A stretch of 45,232 nucleotides of DNA from a virus: positions 1 through 45,232 of the IMG/VR virus record IMGVR_UViG_3300042538_000001; one strand, given 5' to 3'. Positions 31,914 to 40,071 of this stretch are shown piece by piece. The notes under the pieces are model-generated. The model was given only the letters and a program-made list of their open reading frames with translations, was not told the origin of the DNA and made no database searches. Each line of letters opens with the position of its first letter. The first letter of the stretch is position 1. The position numbers were made by a program, and so were the translations under genes.

Positions 31914-32392
31914 GCTACGTCCCCGCCCATGATCGCCGCAAAGGCTTCCTGCGCTTCGGTCGCCACGGCATGGTCGTGCGACGTGGCTGCAGGGGATGTC
32001 GGTTTCTCTGCCTCCGCGCGGTCAAGCCGCTCGATCTCGGCGATGATCAGTGCCGCAGCCCGCACCAGGTCCGCGCGATCTCCCTTGGGCTTCCACCAGG
32101 TGGCATCCCAGGGCCACTCGGCCGGCGGCGCAGAGATCAAGGCAGCCTGTGGGTGATTGCGGCGCCAGCAGACTTCGCCAATGTAGCAAAGGGCAGCAGC
32201 TGCCATCTCGCCGTGTGTGTGCTGATCGTCGTGCTCTGGCGTCCAGCCTTCGCTGTCCTGCTGCCGCAGGCGTTCGTTGATCACATCATTGGTGGCATTG
32301 GAGATGTCCTCACCGGATCTCCAGCCATCCTCGAGGAGCTGGCTGACGCTGGCGTAATCGTCGTCGTTATCGCCCCAGGCTTCGTAGCTCAT
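31910..32392 (-). CDS. Conserved phage protein (WTPEHDD...WWKP family)
   Basis: A 160-residue protein with the pattern found in many phages: DVINERLRQQDSEGWTPEHDDQH, MAAAALCYIG, then PWDATWWKPKGDRADLVRAAALIIAEIERLDR. Clustered His/Asp/Glu residues (EHDDQHTHGE) could bind metal, suggesting a nucleotide hydrolase, but no activity is established. GAGAGG precedes the ATG. Confidence 0.75.
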   Translation of the reverse strand: MSYEAWGDNDDDYASVSQLLEDGWRSGEDISNATNDVINERLRQQDSEGWTPEHDDQHTHGEMAAAALCYIGEVCWRRNHPQAALISAPPAEWPWDATWWKPKGDRADLVRAAALIIAEIERLDRAEAEKPTSPAATSHDHAVATEAQEAFAAIMGGDVA

Positions 32393-32433
32393 AGTGGCCT
32401 CTCTTAGTTTTCGGATTCGACGGTGCGGTTTAG

Positions 32434-33555
32434 CTAGAATGGCGGCAGCGGCGTCTCAGAGTGGATGACGCGATCAAGGGAGCGGCCTGCGGCCTTCTTG
32501 CCGACATTCCTCACGAAAACGACGCGATCGCCGTGGAAGCCATGTCCACCGGCGAGGTTGAGGTATCTCTCGCGGTCATCCCGAGCCTGCGGGCATCTGC
32601 GCCAATCAGGGTCATCCCGATCGCGGTCGTAGACCGTCTCCCAGTTGCCCCACTGCTTGAAGAAAAACGACACGCTGGCTGCTCGGCACTGGTTGCGGAT
32701 GGACCTGGCCCAGTCCGGGTGCATCGGCCGGGCCTTGGGGCCGCTCTCGCCGCCGACCACAACCCAGTCCAGGGCGGCAGTGCGCGGCGGCAAGGAGGGA
32801 AGTGTGCTGATTGCTCTCTGCGCATCGCGGAAACCGACCATCGGCACAGTTGCTGAATGCGCGCCAGTCAGCGCGTCCAGAGTTTTCGAGCCGATCGCGA
32901 TGTTGCGAAAGTCAATCGCGCCGAGCAGGGGCTCCGCGCTGACCCAGCGCACGGCGGCCGGTGTGGCGAGCAGGTCAGGGATTCGCTCATCGGCGCGCGC
33001 CTGGTCCTCGGTCGAGACGCCGAGCCAGACGTTCGGGAGAGGAAGGTGCATGCCAACCCAGCCGCGCTGACTGTCGCACTCAGGCGCATACCATCCTTTG
33101 CGTTCCTCTCCCCCGATCTTCCCCATCAGCTCGCCGAGGTGCTCTCGGCGATCCCACATGCCGCTCACATAAGCCCGCATCCGGTCAGCGCGCTTGGTCA
33201 GCACCTGAAACGTGTGCTGCGGTGCAAGGGCAATGACGGCGAAGATTTGGTCGATCCATTCGTCCGGCACGCTCTCGTGGAACAGGTCTGACATGGAGTT
33301 GACGAAGATCTGGCGCGGGCGCTTCCACCGGAGCGGCTTGAGCAGCGCGTCCTCCACCAGGCGCACCGCGCCGGTCCAGACCGGACCCGCATTGCTGTCC
33401 TTCGTCAGCCCGGCATAGGTCTCCACACCCATGCCCACGAGGCGGTATGCCATCTTCATCGCATAGCAGTTGGTGCAACCAGGGGAGACAATCGAGCAGC
33501 CGACGATCGGATTCCAGGTTGCTTCGGTCCATTCGATTGCGCTCTTATCGGCCAT
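32434..33555 (-). CDS. DUF5131 protein (phage Gp37/Gp68 family)
   Basis: A 373-residue member of DUF5131. The signature TWNPIVGCSIVSPGCTNCYAM near the N terminus holds three Cys residues (C-x6-C-x2-C-like), a candidate iron-sulfur site. Other conserved stretches are FVNSMSDLFHESVPDEWID, VLTKRADRM, NVWLGVSTEDQARADERI and VVGGESGPKARPMHPDW. The family is common in phages and is thought to resemble radical-SAM-fold proteins, but its reaction is not known to me. Start 33555 was chosen from the motif position; the upstream extension is noncoding. Confidence 0.88.
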   Translation of the reverse strand: MADKSAIEWTEATWNPIVGCSIVSPGCTNCYAMKMAYRLVGMGVETYAGLTKDSNAGPVWTGAVRLVEDALLKPLRWKRPRQIFVNSMSDLFHESVPDEWIDQIFAVIALAPQHTFQVLTKRADRMRAYVSGMWDRREHLGELMGKIGGEERKGWYAPECDSQRGWVGMHLPLPNVWLGVSTEDQARADERIPDLLATPAAVRWVSAEPLLGAIDFRNIAIGSKTLDALTGAHSATVPMVGFRDAQRAISTLPSLPPRTAALDWVVVGGESGPKARPMHPDWARSIRNQCRAASVSFFFKQWGNWETVYDRDRDDPDWRRCPQARDDRERYLNLAGGHGFHGDRVVFVRNVGKKAAGRSLDRVIHSETPLPPF

Positions 33556-33607
33556 GGTCGCTCTCTTGGTTAACGGGGATTCGCACAAGCGGCGTTCGGT
33601 AAAGTTC

Positions 33608-34468
33608 TCAGGCGGCCTGCCGGGTGGCGCCGAGCTTCTGCGCCAGGATCTCCCGCAGGCGGTTCGCCAGCACGACGGCGACGCCGATGTTGCGCTTCTG
33701 AGCTGAGATGGTGCGGGCGTTTCCGATCTCCTCCTCGAGGTTGATCTCGTCGAACACATCGAACAGGGCAGATCCTGCATTGCACCAGTGCGGATTCTCG
33801 GCGAGAACCTCGCAGATCGCGACGATGACGGGAGCGATGAGCAGCCCGACGTTGCCATCGTTGGTCTGGGTCACGCACTGCAGGGCCGTGATGACCGTGT
33901 CGCGGCCGTGGCGCTTAAATGCCTTCTCGATCGTAGAGACGGCCATGGTCTGGCCCGCCTTCTGCTCGGTCGCAGCAACCGGATAGCGCAGGATTTCGAC
34001 CTCAGCGCAGTCGCAGGCCTCCTTGACTGCGATCGCCTCCTCATCGCCGGCGAGAAGCGCGGCGTGAAACGTCGCCATCGGGCTCATCTTGGTGGTGGCC
34101 CCGTTGATGGCCTTGAAGGCGGCTGCCTGGCCCTTCTGGTCGACAAGGATGATCGCACACGGCACCTGCTCGATGCCGCAGATCGCGGCGGCTGTGGTAC
34201 GGTGCTGGCCGTCGACGATGGCATACTTGCCGCCCGGTACCGGGGATACAATCACCGGGGCAAACTTCGCCCAGGAAAACTCCTCGACAATCCGGTTGAT
34301 GTTACTGCGTCCGACGCGGGTGATCTCACGCTGGTACGAAACATCGACGATCAGGTCAGCGATCGCGATCCACTGCAGCATCGCAGCGGGCCCAAAGTCT
34401 TTCGCAGCCGAAACGGAGCCGTAGCCCGTGGTCATAATGCTGCGAACCTGGGTTCCTTCTGGTGACAT
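33608..34468 (-). CDS. ParB/sulfiredoxin-domain protein (DUF6551-like)
   Basis: A 286-residue protein with a ParB-like nuclease/CTPase fold motif (GGKYAIVDGQHRTTAAAICG) and conserved DVSYQRE and NRIVEEFSWAKFAPVIVSP. No clear centromere-binding HTH follows. It is likely a standalone ParB-like enzyme rather than part of the partition system (parA is 5 kb away with its own small partner). GGAG lies before the ATG at 34468. Role unknown; possible nuclease or nucleotide enzyme. Confidence 0.8.
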   Translation of the reverse strand: MSPEGTQVRSIMTTGYGSVSAAKDFGPAAMLQWIAIADLIVDVSYQREITRVGRSNINRIVEEFSWAKFAPVIVSPVPGGKYAIVDGQHRTTAAAICGIEQVPCAIILVDQKGQAAAFKAINGATTKMSPMATFHAALLAGDEEAIAVKEACDCAEVEILRYPVAATEQKAGQTMAVSTIEKAFKRHGRDTVITALQCVTQTNDGNVGLLIAPVIVAICEVLAENPHWCNAGSALFDVFDEINLEEEIGNARTISAQKRNIGVAVVLANRLREILAQKLGATRQAA

Positions 34469-34510
34469 GGCGAGACTCCTGTCTCAATGGTTGTGGAGTG
34501 GGGAAAGTAC

Positions 34511-34762
34511 TCAGGCAGCCTGCCGCTGCTCGCGTCGCATGGTGGCGACCAGGCGCTCGAGTTCCGCGATCCGGGTCTCAAGCGTCTGAGCCTTGCGCTT
34601 CGGGGCGCGGCTGACGGCGCGCACGTCCCCCTCCTGGCGCTTGCGGTAGACATGGCCGAGCACCTGCGACTTGGTCAGGCCGAGGCGCTTGCCAATCTGG
34701 GTGGCGCTGAGTTCCGTGGTCTGCCAGAGCCACAGGATTCCATCTTGTTGGCGCGGTGTCAT
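34511..34762 (-). CDS. GcrA-like small DNA-binding protein
   Basis: An 83-residue protein with a helix-turn-helix resembling the GcrA N-terminal domain: WLWQTTELSATQIGKRLGLTKSQVLGHVYRK. GcrA is an alphaproteobacterial cell-cycle regulator that binds methylated GANTC sites and activates sigma-70 promoters. The C-terminal coiled coil (LETRIAELERLVATMRREQ) would dimerise. The phage copy could redirect host cell-cycle transcription. It may equally be a generic HTH repressor. ATG 34762 overlaps the upstream gene by ATGA. Confidence 0.65.
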   Translation of the reverse strand: MTPRQQDGILWLWQTTELSATQIGKRLGLTKSQVLGHVYRKRQEGDVRAVSRAPKRKAQTLETRIAELERLVATMRREQRQAA

Positions 34763-35259
34763 TGGCGGTAGTACCCTTCGCGCTGAAGCTGCTCCCGCAT
34801 TCGCCGGGCCTGTTTCTGCGCGCTCGCATCCATGCGCTCGATTGCGAAGCCGTGCTCGAACATCGGCATCAGGATCTGCATGGTTTCGGCGAAGGCGGAG
34901 CCGTCCCACAGGTGAATGACGCCGCGCTGCAGCAAGTCCTCAAGGAAGTAGTAGAGCGCCATCCCAATCTTCGCGGCCGGCTGCTGGTCGAACTCTTCGG
35001 CGACAGTGTTCGTGACCCGCTCGATCCGGCGGGCGACGCTGGATCGCTTCCCAGCGGGAAGGCCATCAAGCGGCTCGGCACAGGCGACTGCGAGCAGCTC
35101 CTTCAGACGCGCAACGTTTCGGTCGAGCTCGGCCTGTGCCTCGTCGGGATCGGACTCCGGATTGATGCCGAAGCAATCCGCGACCACTAGTCCGAACACG
35201 AGCCGCGGCGGGATCGCCAGTTCGACTCGCTGTCTGTCGGTCAGAAGTGCAAAGCTCAT
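34759..35259 (-). CDS. Hypothetical protein
   Basis: A 166-residue protein, mostly helical, with an LLAVACAEPLDGLPAGKRSS core and a C-terminal helix ending QREGYYRQ. Lies in the ParB-like/GcrA-like cluster. No motif recognised. Confidence 0.6.
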   Translation of the reverse strand: MSFALLTDRQRVELAIPPRLVFGLVVADCFGINPESDPDEAQAELDRNVARLKELLAVACAEPLDGLPAGKRSSVARRIERVTNTVAEEFDQQPAAKIGMALYYFLEDLLQRGVIHLWDGSAFAETMQILMPMFEHGFAIERMDASAQKQARRMREQLQREGYYRQ

Positions 35260-35277
35260 TGTGAATCTCTTAATATT

Positions 35278-35598
35278 TCAGAGGAGCAGCGGCGCTTCAC
35301 GGCGCGCTCTTGCATGCGCGATCCGGTCGAGCATCGTCTGGTTACCCTCGCGTTTGGCGACGAACTCGGAGGCCCCATAGCGGTCAGTGGCGATCGCGCC
35401 GTGCCGGATGGCTTCGGCGCGCTTTGACAGGCAGATGTCGAAGTGCAGCCAGCTGGCCTTCGGCGGTTGCTGCAGCCATTTGCGCGCCACGCCGATCCGG
35501 TCGGCCATGGCGAGCAGCTCCTCGCGGGTGTCCGCAAACATGTGGCACATCTTCATGCGCCCGTAGGGGATCTGCAGGTCATCGACATAAACGGCCAT
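35278..35598 (-). CDS. DUF4031 protein
   Basis: A 106-residue DUF4031 protein (MAVYVDDLQIPYGRMKMCHMFADTREELLAMADRIGV, then WLHFDICLSKRAEAIRHGA). The family is widespread in phages and bacteria with unknown role. AGAGGGA precedes the ATG. Confidence 0.9.
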   Translation of the reverse strand: MAVYVDDLQIPYGRMKMCHMFADTREELLAMADRIGVARKWLQQPPKASWLHFDICLSKRAEAIRHGAIATDRYGASEFVAKREGNQTMLDRIAHARARREAPLLL

Positions 35599-35622
35599 GG
35601 CAATTCCCTCTGGCGGGCCTGA

Positions 35623-35934
35623 TCAGGCGCTGGCGACCATGCGCTGCGCTTGGCATTTGCGGATGCGCCGGGCGAGCTTCACCAGCGCAAGGCCCTCGCG
35701 TTTGCCTGGTGACAGGGCAGGGCGGTTCGCCTGCGGGCGATCGGACAGGATGGCACGGGCATCGTCGGCATACGTGACGATCTCCGCCTCGGTGAAGCCT
35801 TCGGCGCGCAGATGGTTGCGGTCGCAGCCACCGTCGACGGCGGCGCGCTCGCGCATGGTTTCTGCCATGCGCTCAATGCGCTGGCGGCGGTCGGGAGCCA
35901 TGCGGGCGGCGGAGAGTTGTGAGGGGCTAGCCAC
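35623..35934 (-). CDS. Hypothetical protein
   Basis: A 103-residue basic protein with a GTG start supported by AGGAG. No recognised motif. Overlaps the stop of the small membrane protein gene by 8 bases. Confidence 0.55.
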   Translation of the reverse strand: MASPSQLSAARMAPDRRQRIERMAETMRERAAVDGGCDRNHLRAEGFTEAEIVTYADDARAILSDRPQANRPALSPGKREGLALVKLARRIRKCQAQRMVASA

Positions 35935-36055
35935 GGGGCGGCTCCTTGATATCGATCGGAAAGAAAACGCAGACGAGGAAGGTGAGGGCGGCGACCACGC
36001 CGCATCCGGTCAGGACGTAGAACGCGAAAACCTGGAAGTCGCTGAGGCTGGGCAT
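35927..36055 (-). CDS. Small membrane protein
   Basis: A 42-residue protein with one transmembrane segment (FAFYVLTGCGVVAALTFLVCVFF) and a short Pro-rich tail. Good ribosome site (GAGGG) upstream of the ATG at 36055. Role unknown. Confidence 0.6.
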   Translation of the reverse strand: MPSLSDFQVFAFYVLTGCGVVAALTFLVCVFFPIDIKEPPRG

Positions 36056-36114
36056 GGGCCGCCCTCGATCTCGATAAAGGGTGGGAGCGGGCCCGGAGCC
36101 CGCTCGGATGGTGA

Positions 36115-37086
36115 TCAGGTTTCGGGTTGACCCTCGAAGGTCGGCAGCTCGGTGTCCTTGCCGGCGGCTTCGAGATCCTGCTGCACGCGCTCGCGCAGGA
36201 AGAACTCCCAGCGATAGAGCTGGTAGAACCACACGATCGAACCGCCGGAGATGCGATAGCGCAGGCGCGCCGGGATCCGGACAGGCTCGCCGTCCATGAA
36301 GGCGCGCACCGACACCATAAAGATGCCCGGGATGTCGACCTTCTCGCCCTTGCCGTTGGTGTGCTCTTCGATGAACTCCACCGTGCGCTCACCGGTCTGC
36401 AGGCGCTCGCCGCGCTTGACCTTGGCGCCGACGAAGACTTCGAGATGGCGCGAAAGGTCGATCAGCTCGATCGGATTCGAAAACCGCTCCTTGAACAGGT
36501 GCTCGTATTCTTGCTTTTCACCATCGAATGGGGAGGCGAGCTCGGCGGCGTGATCCTCCAGGAAGGTGGCGAACTCGGCCTGCTCCATCGGCTTGCCGTT
36601 CTGCCCGATCCACACCTTGATCTCGTCGGTGAGCGGGAAGGGATAGACGATGCGGTGCTTGCCGCGGCGCGCCGTCCGGTCGGTCCCGTGATAGTCGATC
36701 ACGGCCGTGAGCTTCGGCTCGGGCCAGCTGGTCTTGCCGAAGATTGCCGTGCCCTCGTCCTTGTGGCGGTTCACCAGATCGGTGAAGGATTGCAGGGTTG
36801 TGACCGTCGCGGTGCCCTCGCGGCGCTCTGGAGTGAGGCGGTAGCTCTCGACGATGTCGCGCAGACCCTTGACCTGGCCGCCAGTGCGCTGGTCGAGGAT
36901 CAGGGGGATGTTCTTCGGCAGGCCCTCGCCCAGCCCTTCGGTCGAGAGCAGCCTCACATCGACGCCGCCGGCTTGCTGCGCCAGCTTGATGATCGCCTCG
37001 ACGCCCTCGCCATGACTGGGGATCAGATTGGCGGACGAAGCGCTGATGAGAGTCTCGCCGAGAGTCGGAGTTGTATTGTTTTCCAT
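36115..37086 (-). CDS. YfdQ family protein (DUF2303)
   Basis: A 323-residue DUF2303 protein, the family of E. coli prophage YfdQ: GLRDIVESYRLTPERREGTATVTTLQSFTDLVNRHKDE, AVIDYHG, HRIVYPFPLT. It is often found beside recombination or nucleotide genes in phages; its biochemical role is unknown. ATG 37086 with AAGGA upstream. It pairs with the next two genes to form a YfdQ-(YfdP-like)-YfdR cluster. Confidence 0.9.
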   Translation of the reverse strand: MENNTTPTLGETLISASSANLIPSHGEGVEAIIKLAQQAGGVDVRLLSTEGLGEGLPKNIPLILDQRTGGQVKGLRDIVESYRLTPERREGTATVTTLQSFTDLVNRHKDEGTAIFGKTSWPEPKLTAVIDYHGTDRTARRGKHRIVYPFPLTDEIKVWIGQNGKPMEQAEFATFLEDHAAELASPFDGEKQEYEHLFKERFSNPIELIDLSRHLEVFVGAKVKRGERLQTGERTVEFIEEHTNGKGEKVDIPGIFMVSVRAFMDGEPVRIPARLRYRISGGSIVWFYQLYRWEFFLRERVQQDLEAAGKDTELPTFEGQPET

Positions 37087-37115
37087 GAGGGAAAGTCCTT
37101 GCGTGACGAAAGGGA

Positions 37116-37457
37116 TCAAGCGCGATCGCGATCGCGGTCAGCGGCGTCACGAGGGCCGCTGAAGATGTCGAGCTGGCTGGGGTGTTGCACCGAGAGGCCG
37201 CCCTCGTAGGTCCAGAATGGCGTGCCGGAGAAACCCTTCTCCTCGGGCAGCTTCGATTTCACGACCGGCTTGATGTCGATCCGGCCGGATTCGTAATTGA
37301 ACGTCAGCGTCACCGTCAGGGTGGCGACACCCTTCTCACCTGGCAGGGCTTCGAGTGTCTCCAGGGCGTGCGTCAGATGCTCGTCGCACTTCTCGGCAAA
37401 CCGGCCGCGGCTGAGCAGGCCGATAAGTTCATCAAACTTCCGGATGGTACGTTTCAC
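37116..37457 (-). CDS. Partner protein of YfdQ/YfdR cluster
   Basis: A 113-residue protein with GTG start (AGGAG upstream) and a conserved beta-rich middle (ATLTVTLTFNYESGRIDIKPVVKSKLPEEKGF). It sits exactly between the DUF2303 and HD-hydrolase genes. Similar small genes occur in yfdQ-containing prophages. Unknown role. Confidence 0.7.
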   Translation of the reverse strand: MKRTIRKFDELIGLLSRGRFAEKCDEHLTHALETLEALPGEKGVATLTVTLTFNYESGRIDIKPVVKSKLPEEKGFSGTPFWTYEGGLSVQHPSQLDIFSGPRDAADRDRDRA

Positions 37458-37475
37458 AGGTGGCTCCTTGAGAGA

Positions 37476-38087
37476 CTAGGCCGCGCGGCCAGTGGCGCCG
37501 GACAGGGCCGGCAAGTAGCGGGAAAACAAACCGAACAGCTGCTCGGCGGCTTTGGCCGGCGGCATCGGACGGCAGACGCGCGAGTGCGGCTGAACCTTGT
37601 AGAAGTCGATCCACCATGGGCGCTGCTGGGCGGCGTGGAAGTCGCGCCGCTCGGTGGCCAGTGCGATCCAGTCGATGCGCTTGATCTCGATCTGCTGCGT
37701 CCTGCTCGGCAGGGGCAGGCCGGCGGCCTGGTGGATGACGATGTCGTGGCGCTCCTCAAGCAGCTGGCGCACGCCCTCGACGATTTCGACGCCCTGCTCG
37801 CCGTACTTCTCGCGGGCGATATCCCTCATCGCCTCCTTGAGGGGCGCGATGACGTCGCCGACACGCTCCTCGTGGGCGTCGTGCAGGAGCCACCAGGGTC
37901 GCAGCTCTGGCGAGGCAATCTCGCAGCCAATGATCAGGTGCTGCGCGACGCTGATGGTTTTGGGAGTCTGGCCGTTGAATCGGTTGATCTGCGCGAGGGC
38001 AGTGGCCATCTCGCGGAAATTGACCTCAGCGACAACAGGGCGCGCGAGCTCGATCGACGCGCCGGACATGGAGGGCATCCAGGTCAT
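37476..38087 (-). CDS. HD-domain hydrolase, YfdR-like (5'-deoxynucleotidase)
   Basis: A 203-residue HD phosphohydrolase: SVAQHLIIGCEI, LLHDAHEERVGDV, and the RFNGQTPKTISVAQH start region typical of YfdR/YfbR-type nucleotidases. It would dephosphorylate deoxynucleoside monophosphates and so change the nucleotide pool, here opposite in effect to the dNMP kinase at 26820. ATGA overlap with the previous gene. Confidence 0.85.
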   Translation of the reverse strand: MTWMPSMSGASIELARPVVAEVNFREMATALAQINRFNGQTPKTISVAQHLIIGCEIASPELRPWWLLHDAHEERVGDVIAPLKEAMRDIAREKYGEQGVEIVEGVRQLLEERHDIVIHQAAGLPLPSRTQQIEIKRIDWIALATERRDFHAAQQRPWWIDFYKVQPHSRVCRPMPPAKAAEQLFGLFSRYLPALSGATGRAA

Positions 38088-38293
38088 TGCACCCTCGCGC
38101 TCTGAGAGGGCAGGACCGGGTCTGTCCAGAGCCGTTCGTATTCCGAGGCCATCAGGGCGAGGGCCTCGTCGCTGAAGGCGTCGGAGCCGAGCTGTTCGAG
38201 AACAGCGTTCTGCACCCGCTCGTCGATTGCCGCATCGATGCCGGTGAGGGCGGCGATGACAGCCATGCTGCTGTTGCGCGATCCCGGGGTCAT
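38084..38293 (-). CDS. Hypothetical protein
   Basis: A 69-residue acidic helical protein. GGGGG precedes the ATG at 38293. Overlaps both neighbours by ATGA. Not recognised. Confidence 0.6.
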   Translation of the reverse strand: MTPGSRNSSMAVIAALTGIDAAIDERVQNAVLEQLGSDAFSDEALALMASEYERLWTDPVLPSQSARVQ

Positions 38294-38415
38294 GATGCGC
38301 CCCCAGTCATCAGGGGCAGCAGGGCCAGCACGAGTCCGAGGCTGGTGCTGGCCAGCGCAATGACGTAGCCGGAGCGGTGGAACCGTCCGGCGAAATGAAA
38401 GGGAGTGATCAGCAT
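38290..38415 (-). CDS. Small membrane protein (41 residues)
   Basis: A short gene: MLITPFHFAGRFHRSGYVIA and a hydrophobic stretch (ALASTSLGLVLALLPLM), one probable transmembrane segment. Start at 38415 with GGATGAG upstream; stop TGA at 38290-38292 overlaps the next ATG. First gene of the leftward operon after the operator region. Confidence 0.6.
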   Translation of the reverse strand: MLITPFHFAGRFHRSGYVIALASTSLGLVLALLPLMTGGAS

Positions 38416-38444
38416 GGGGCTCATCCGAAGGAGGACAAGCCCAA

Positions 38445-38493
38445 GGTTATTAATTATACCCTAACTGTCAAGCGCAAAGGTATTAAACGTACC
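38445..38493 (-). promoter_or_regulatory. Leftward early promoter with two repressor operators
   Basis: Two dyads lie upstream of the leftward operon: GGTTATTAATTATACC (38445-38460, variant spacing) and GGTATTAAACGTACC (38479-38493, GGTA-N7-TACC). A leftward TATAAT (38458-38453) lies inside the first, and a TTGACA lies at 38471-38466 on the same strand, only 7 bases upstream of it, so the exact -35 is unclear. Repressor binding would shut the operon off, as at PL in lambda. Confidence 0.6.
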
Positions 38494-38501
38494 CATTCCG
38501 T

Positions 38502-38852
38502 CTAAAGGACAAGGTAAGTTCCGCGCACAATTCCCGTGATGTCAGCCTGGATGAAGCCGTTTGCCGCGCTCGTGTCCCCAGGTCGGACGAAGAGAGGCGG
38601 CATGCCGCAGGGCGGCTGCAGCCGGATCTGGCCGGAGCAACCCTGCGCCGGCAGGCACGTGGCGAGGCAAAAGGCATTAGGCTGCGGATCGAGCAGAACC
38701 ATGTCCCCAGGGCGGATCTCGGTGTCGGCGCCCCAGGCAATCAAGGTCTCGGCTGGATCGTCGCTCGAAGGGGCTTGACAGCGTCTGCAGGGATTCCAAG
38801 AGGTGATTTTGTGGTTTTTGACCTGCTCGTGAAGACCTGCATCGTGCAACAT
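38502..38852 (-). CDS. Hypothetical protein downstream of the repressor
   Basis: A 116-residue protein (start 38852, GGAGGGG upstream). Cys-rich middle (NPCRRCQAP, CLATCLPAQGCSGQ, PPCG). A C-terminal beta region. It lies between the repressor gene and the left operator and may be co-transcribed with the repressor. Unrecognised; a regulatory or superinfection role is possible. Confidence 0.6.
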   Translation of the reverse strand: MLHDAGLHEQVKNHKITSWNPCRRCQAPSSDDPAETLIAWGADTEIRPGDMVLLDPQPNAFCLATCLPAQGCSGQIRLQPPCGMPPLFVRPGDTSAANGFIQADITGIVRGTYLVL

Positions 38853-38959
38853 GACCCCTCCCCATACTCGGGTTCGCATATCGTTACCGACTCGAACGGG
38901 GCGACGAAAGGAGTACTACCGAAGGGTTAACTTAGCACAAGGTCGGGGTGTGGATTGCG

Positions 38960-39679
38960 TTAATAGTTTGACCCGAATGGCCGGTACCGACCGATTACCA
39001 GCGCCATCAGCTTGACCGTCTTGCCGTCGGCCTCCACGGGGAAGCTACCATCCTTGCGCGGCTCGGTCCTCGGGATCACGATCGGATCCTGGAACGACGG
39101 GTGATCCGATCGCGGCCATAGTTCAAAGGATTGCGCGGCCACAATGAGCTCCTTGCAGGTGCGCTCGACCTTGCCGGCATCGTGGGTTTCGACGATCACA
39201 ATGTCATGGTTCTGCGGCATGCCGCGAGCTTCCGAGTACGGAACCGTGATCAGGAAATCGCCATCATCGATCTTGAGCCGGTTCATGGACGGTCCGGCCA
39301 CGCGGTAGGCGCTCTGCTGCAGGTCAGGGAAACGGCCTGGCACATAAGGCACTGGCTCCCAGCGGCTCTCGTCGTGATAATCGACGTTGAGCCAGCGCCC
39401 GGCCGCCACTTCGCCGATCACCGGCGCCACCGGCACATGCTCAGGCTCGGCACTGTCGATGCCGGTCATGAGCCAGGCGGGGCTGACCTTGTAGCGCCGG
39501 GCATATTGCCGAGCCTGGGCGGTGTCAAAACCGTTCCGGCCTGACTCGTGCGCCTTATATGTTTCCTTGGGCCAGCCGCATTCGCGAATGGCGTCCGCCA
39601 TCGTGGCAAAGCCGGCATTGACCCGCGCCTGCCGCAGACGGGACGCGCGATCCTCGCGCTCGGCTCGTTTATCGACCAT
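38960..39679 (-). CDS. CI/LexA-like prophage repressor (XRE HTH + S24 peptidase)
   Basis: A 239-residue repressor. The N-terminal HTH of XRE type covers about residues 10-70 (RLRQARVNAGFATMADAIREC, YKVSPAWLMTG). A cleavage-like site is EVAAGRW (A93-G94). The S24 catalytic Ser is S131 in GPSMNRL, and the Lys is probably K176. RecA-stimulated self-cleavage would induce the prophage. Start 39679 has GAAGGCGG upstream. The frame is open to 40159, but that extension is shadow. Transcription would begin near the divergent operator at 39771-39785. Confidence 0.9.
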   Translation of the reverse strand: MVDKRAEREDRASRLRQARVNAGFATMADAIRECGWPKETYKAHESGRNGFDTAQARQYARRYKVSPAWLMTGIDSAEPEHVPVAPVIGEVAAGRWLNVDYHDESRWEPVPYVPGRFPDLQQSAYRVAGPSMNRLKIDDGDFLITVPYSEARGMPQNHDIVIVETHDAGKVERTCKELIVAAQSFELWPRSDHPSFQDPIVIPRTEPRKDGSFPVEADGKTVKLMALVIGRYRPFGSNY

Positions 39680-39757
39680 ACCGCCTTCAAATTCTTGCTG
39701 ATTTTGTTCCCCGCTGTCCCTGTAGCGGTCGTCTGGGTATGATTCATCACTCGCAGC

Positions 39758-39785
39758 TTGACAGCTTCCGGGTACAAAATATACC
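39758..39785 (+). promoter_or_regulatory. Rightward (PR-like) promoter overlapped by operator O3
   Basis: TTGACA (39758-39763), 16-base spacer, TATACC (39780-39785). The dyad GGTACAAAATATACC (39771-39785; GGTA-N7-TACC) covers the spacer and -10, so repressor binding blocks the promoter. The predicted transcript start (about 39792) is only 2-3 bases before the ATG at 39794. Confidence 0.75.
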
Positions 39786-39793
39786 TTCGGGGT

Positions 39794-40051
39794 ATGACCG
39801 AATTCTGCTTTGTCGATAAATGGCCGACGCTGAGTGCCTTCGCGGAAGACACCGGCATGACCTACGGCACCGCCAAGGCCATCCGCCGCAAGGAGCGCTT
39901 GGGTGTCGCGATCCTGCCGGACCGTTATTGGCGTCGCGCCCTGCTGGGCGCCCGCCGCCGAGGCCTGCGCGGTGTCACCCTGGGCCGCCTCGCCGCTGCC
40001 GCCGAAAAGCTGGCCGAGATCAAGACGGGTAGTGCCGGAGGTCCGGCGTGA
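39794..40051 (+). CDS. Cro-like early regulator
   Basis: An 85-residue HTH protein (VDKWPTLSAFAEDTGMTYGTAKAIRRKERL), first gene rightward from the switch and divergent to the repressor. Basic, with an Arg-rich second half. It is likely a Cro-type repressor of the switch. The transcript seems nearly leaderless. No strong ribosome site is present, only GGGG just before the ATG. Confidence 0.8.
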   Translation: MTEFCFVDKWPTLSAFAEDTGMTYGTAKAIRRKERLGVAILPDRYWRRALLGARRRGLRGVTLGRLAAAAEKLAEIKTGSAGGPA

Positions 40052-40071
40052 TGCGCGCGACAGGTTCGATT

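Noticed and set aside
33608-34468. ParB-like gene as the partner of ParA
   Set aside because: It is about 5 kb away, lacks a clear centromere-binding domain, and ParA already has a translationally coupled RHH-like partner.
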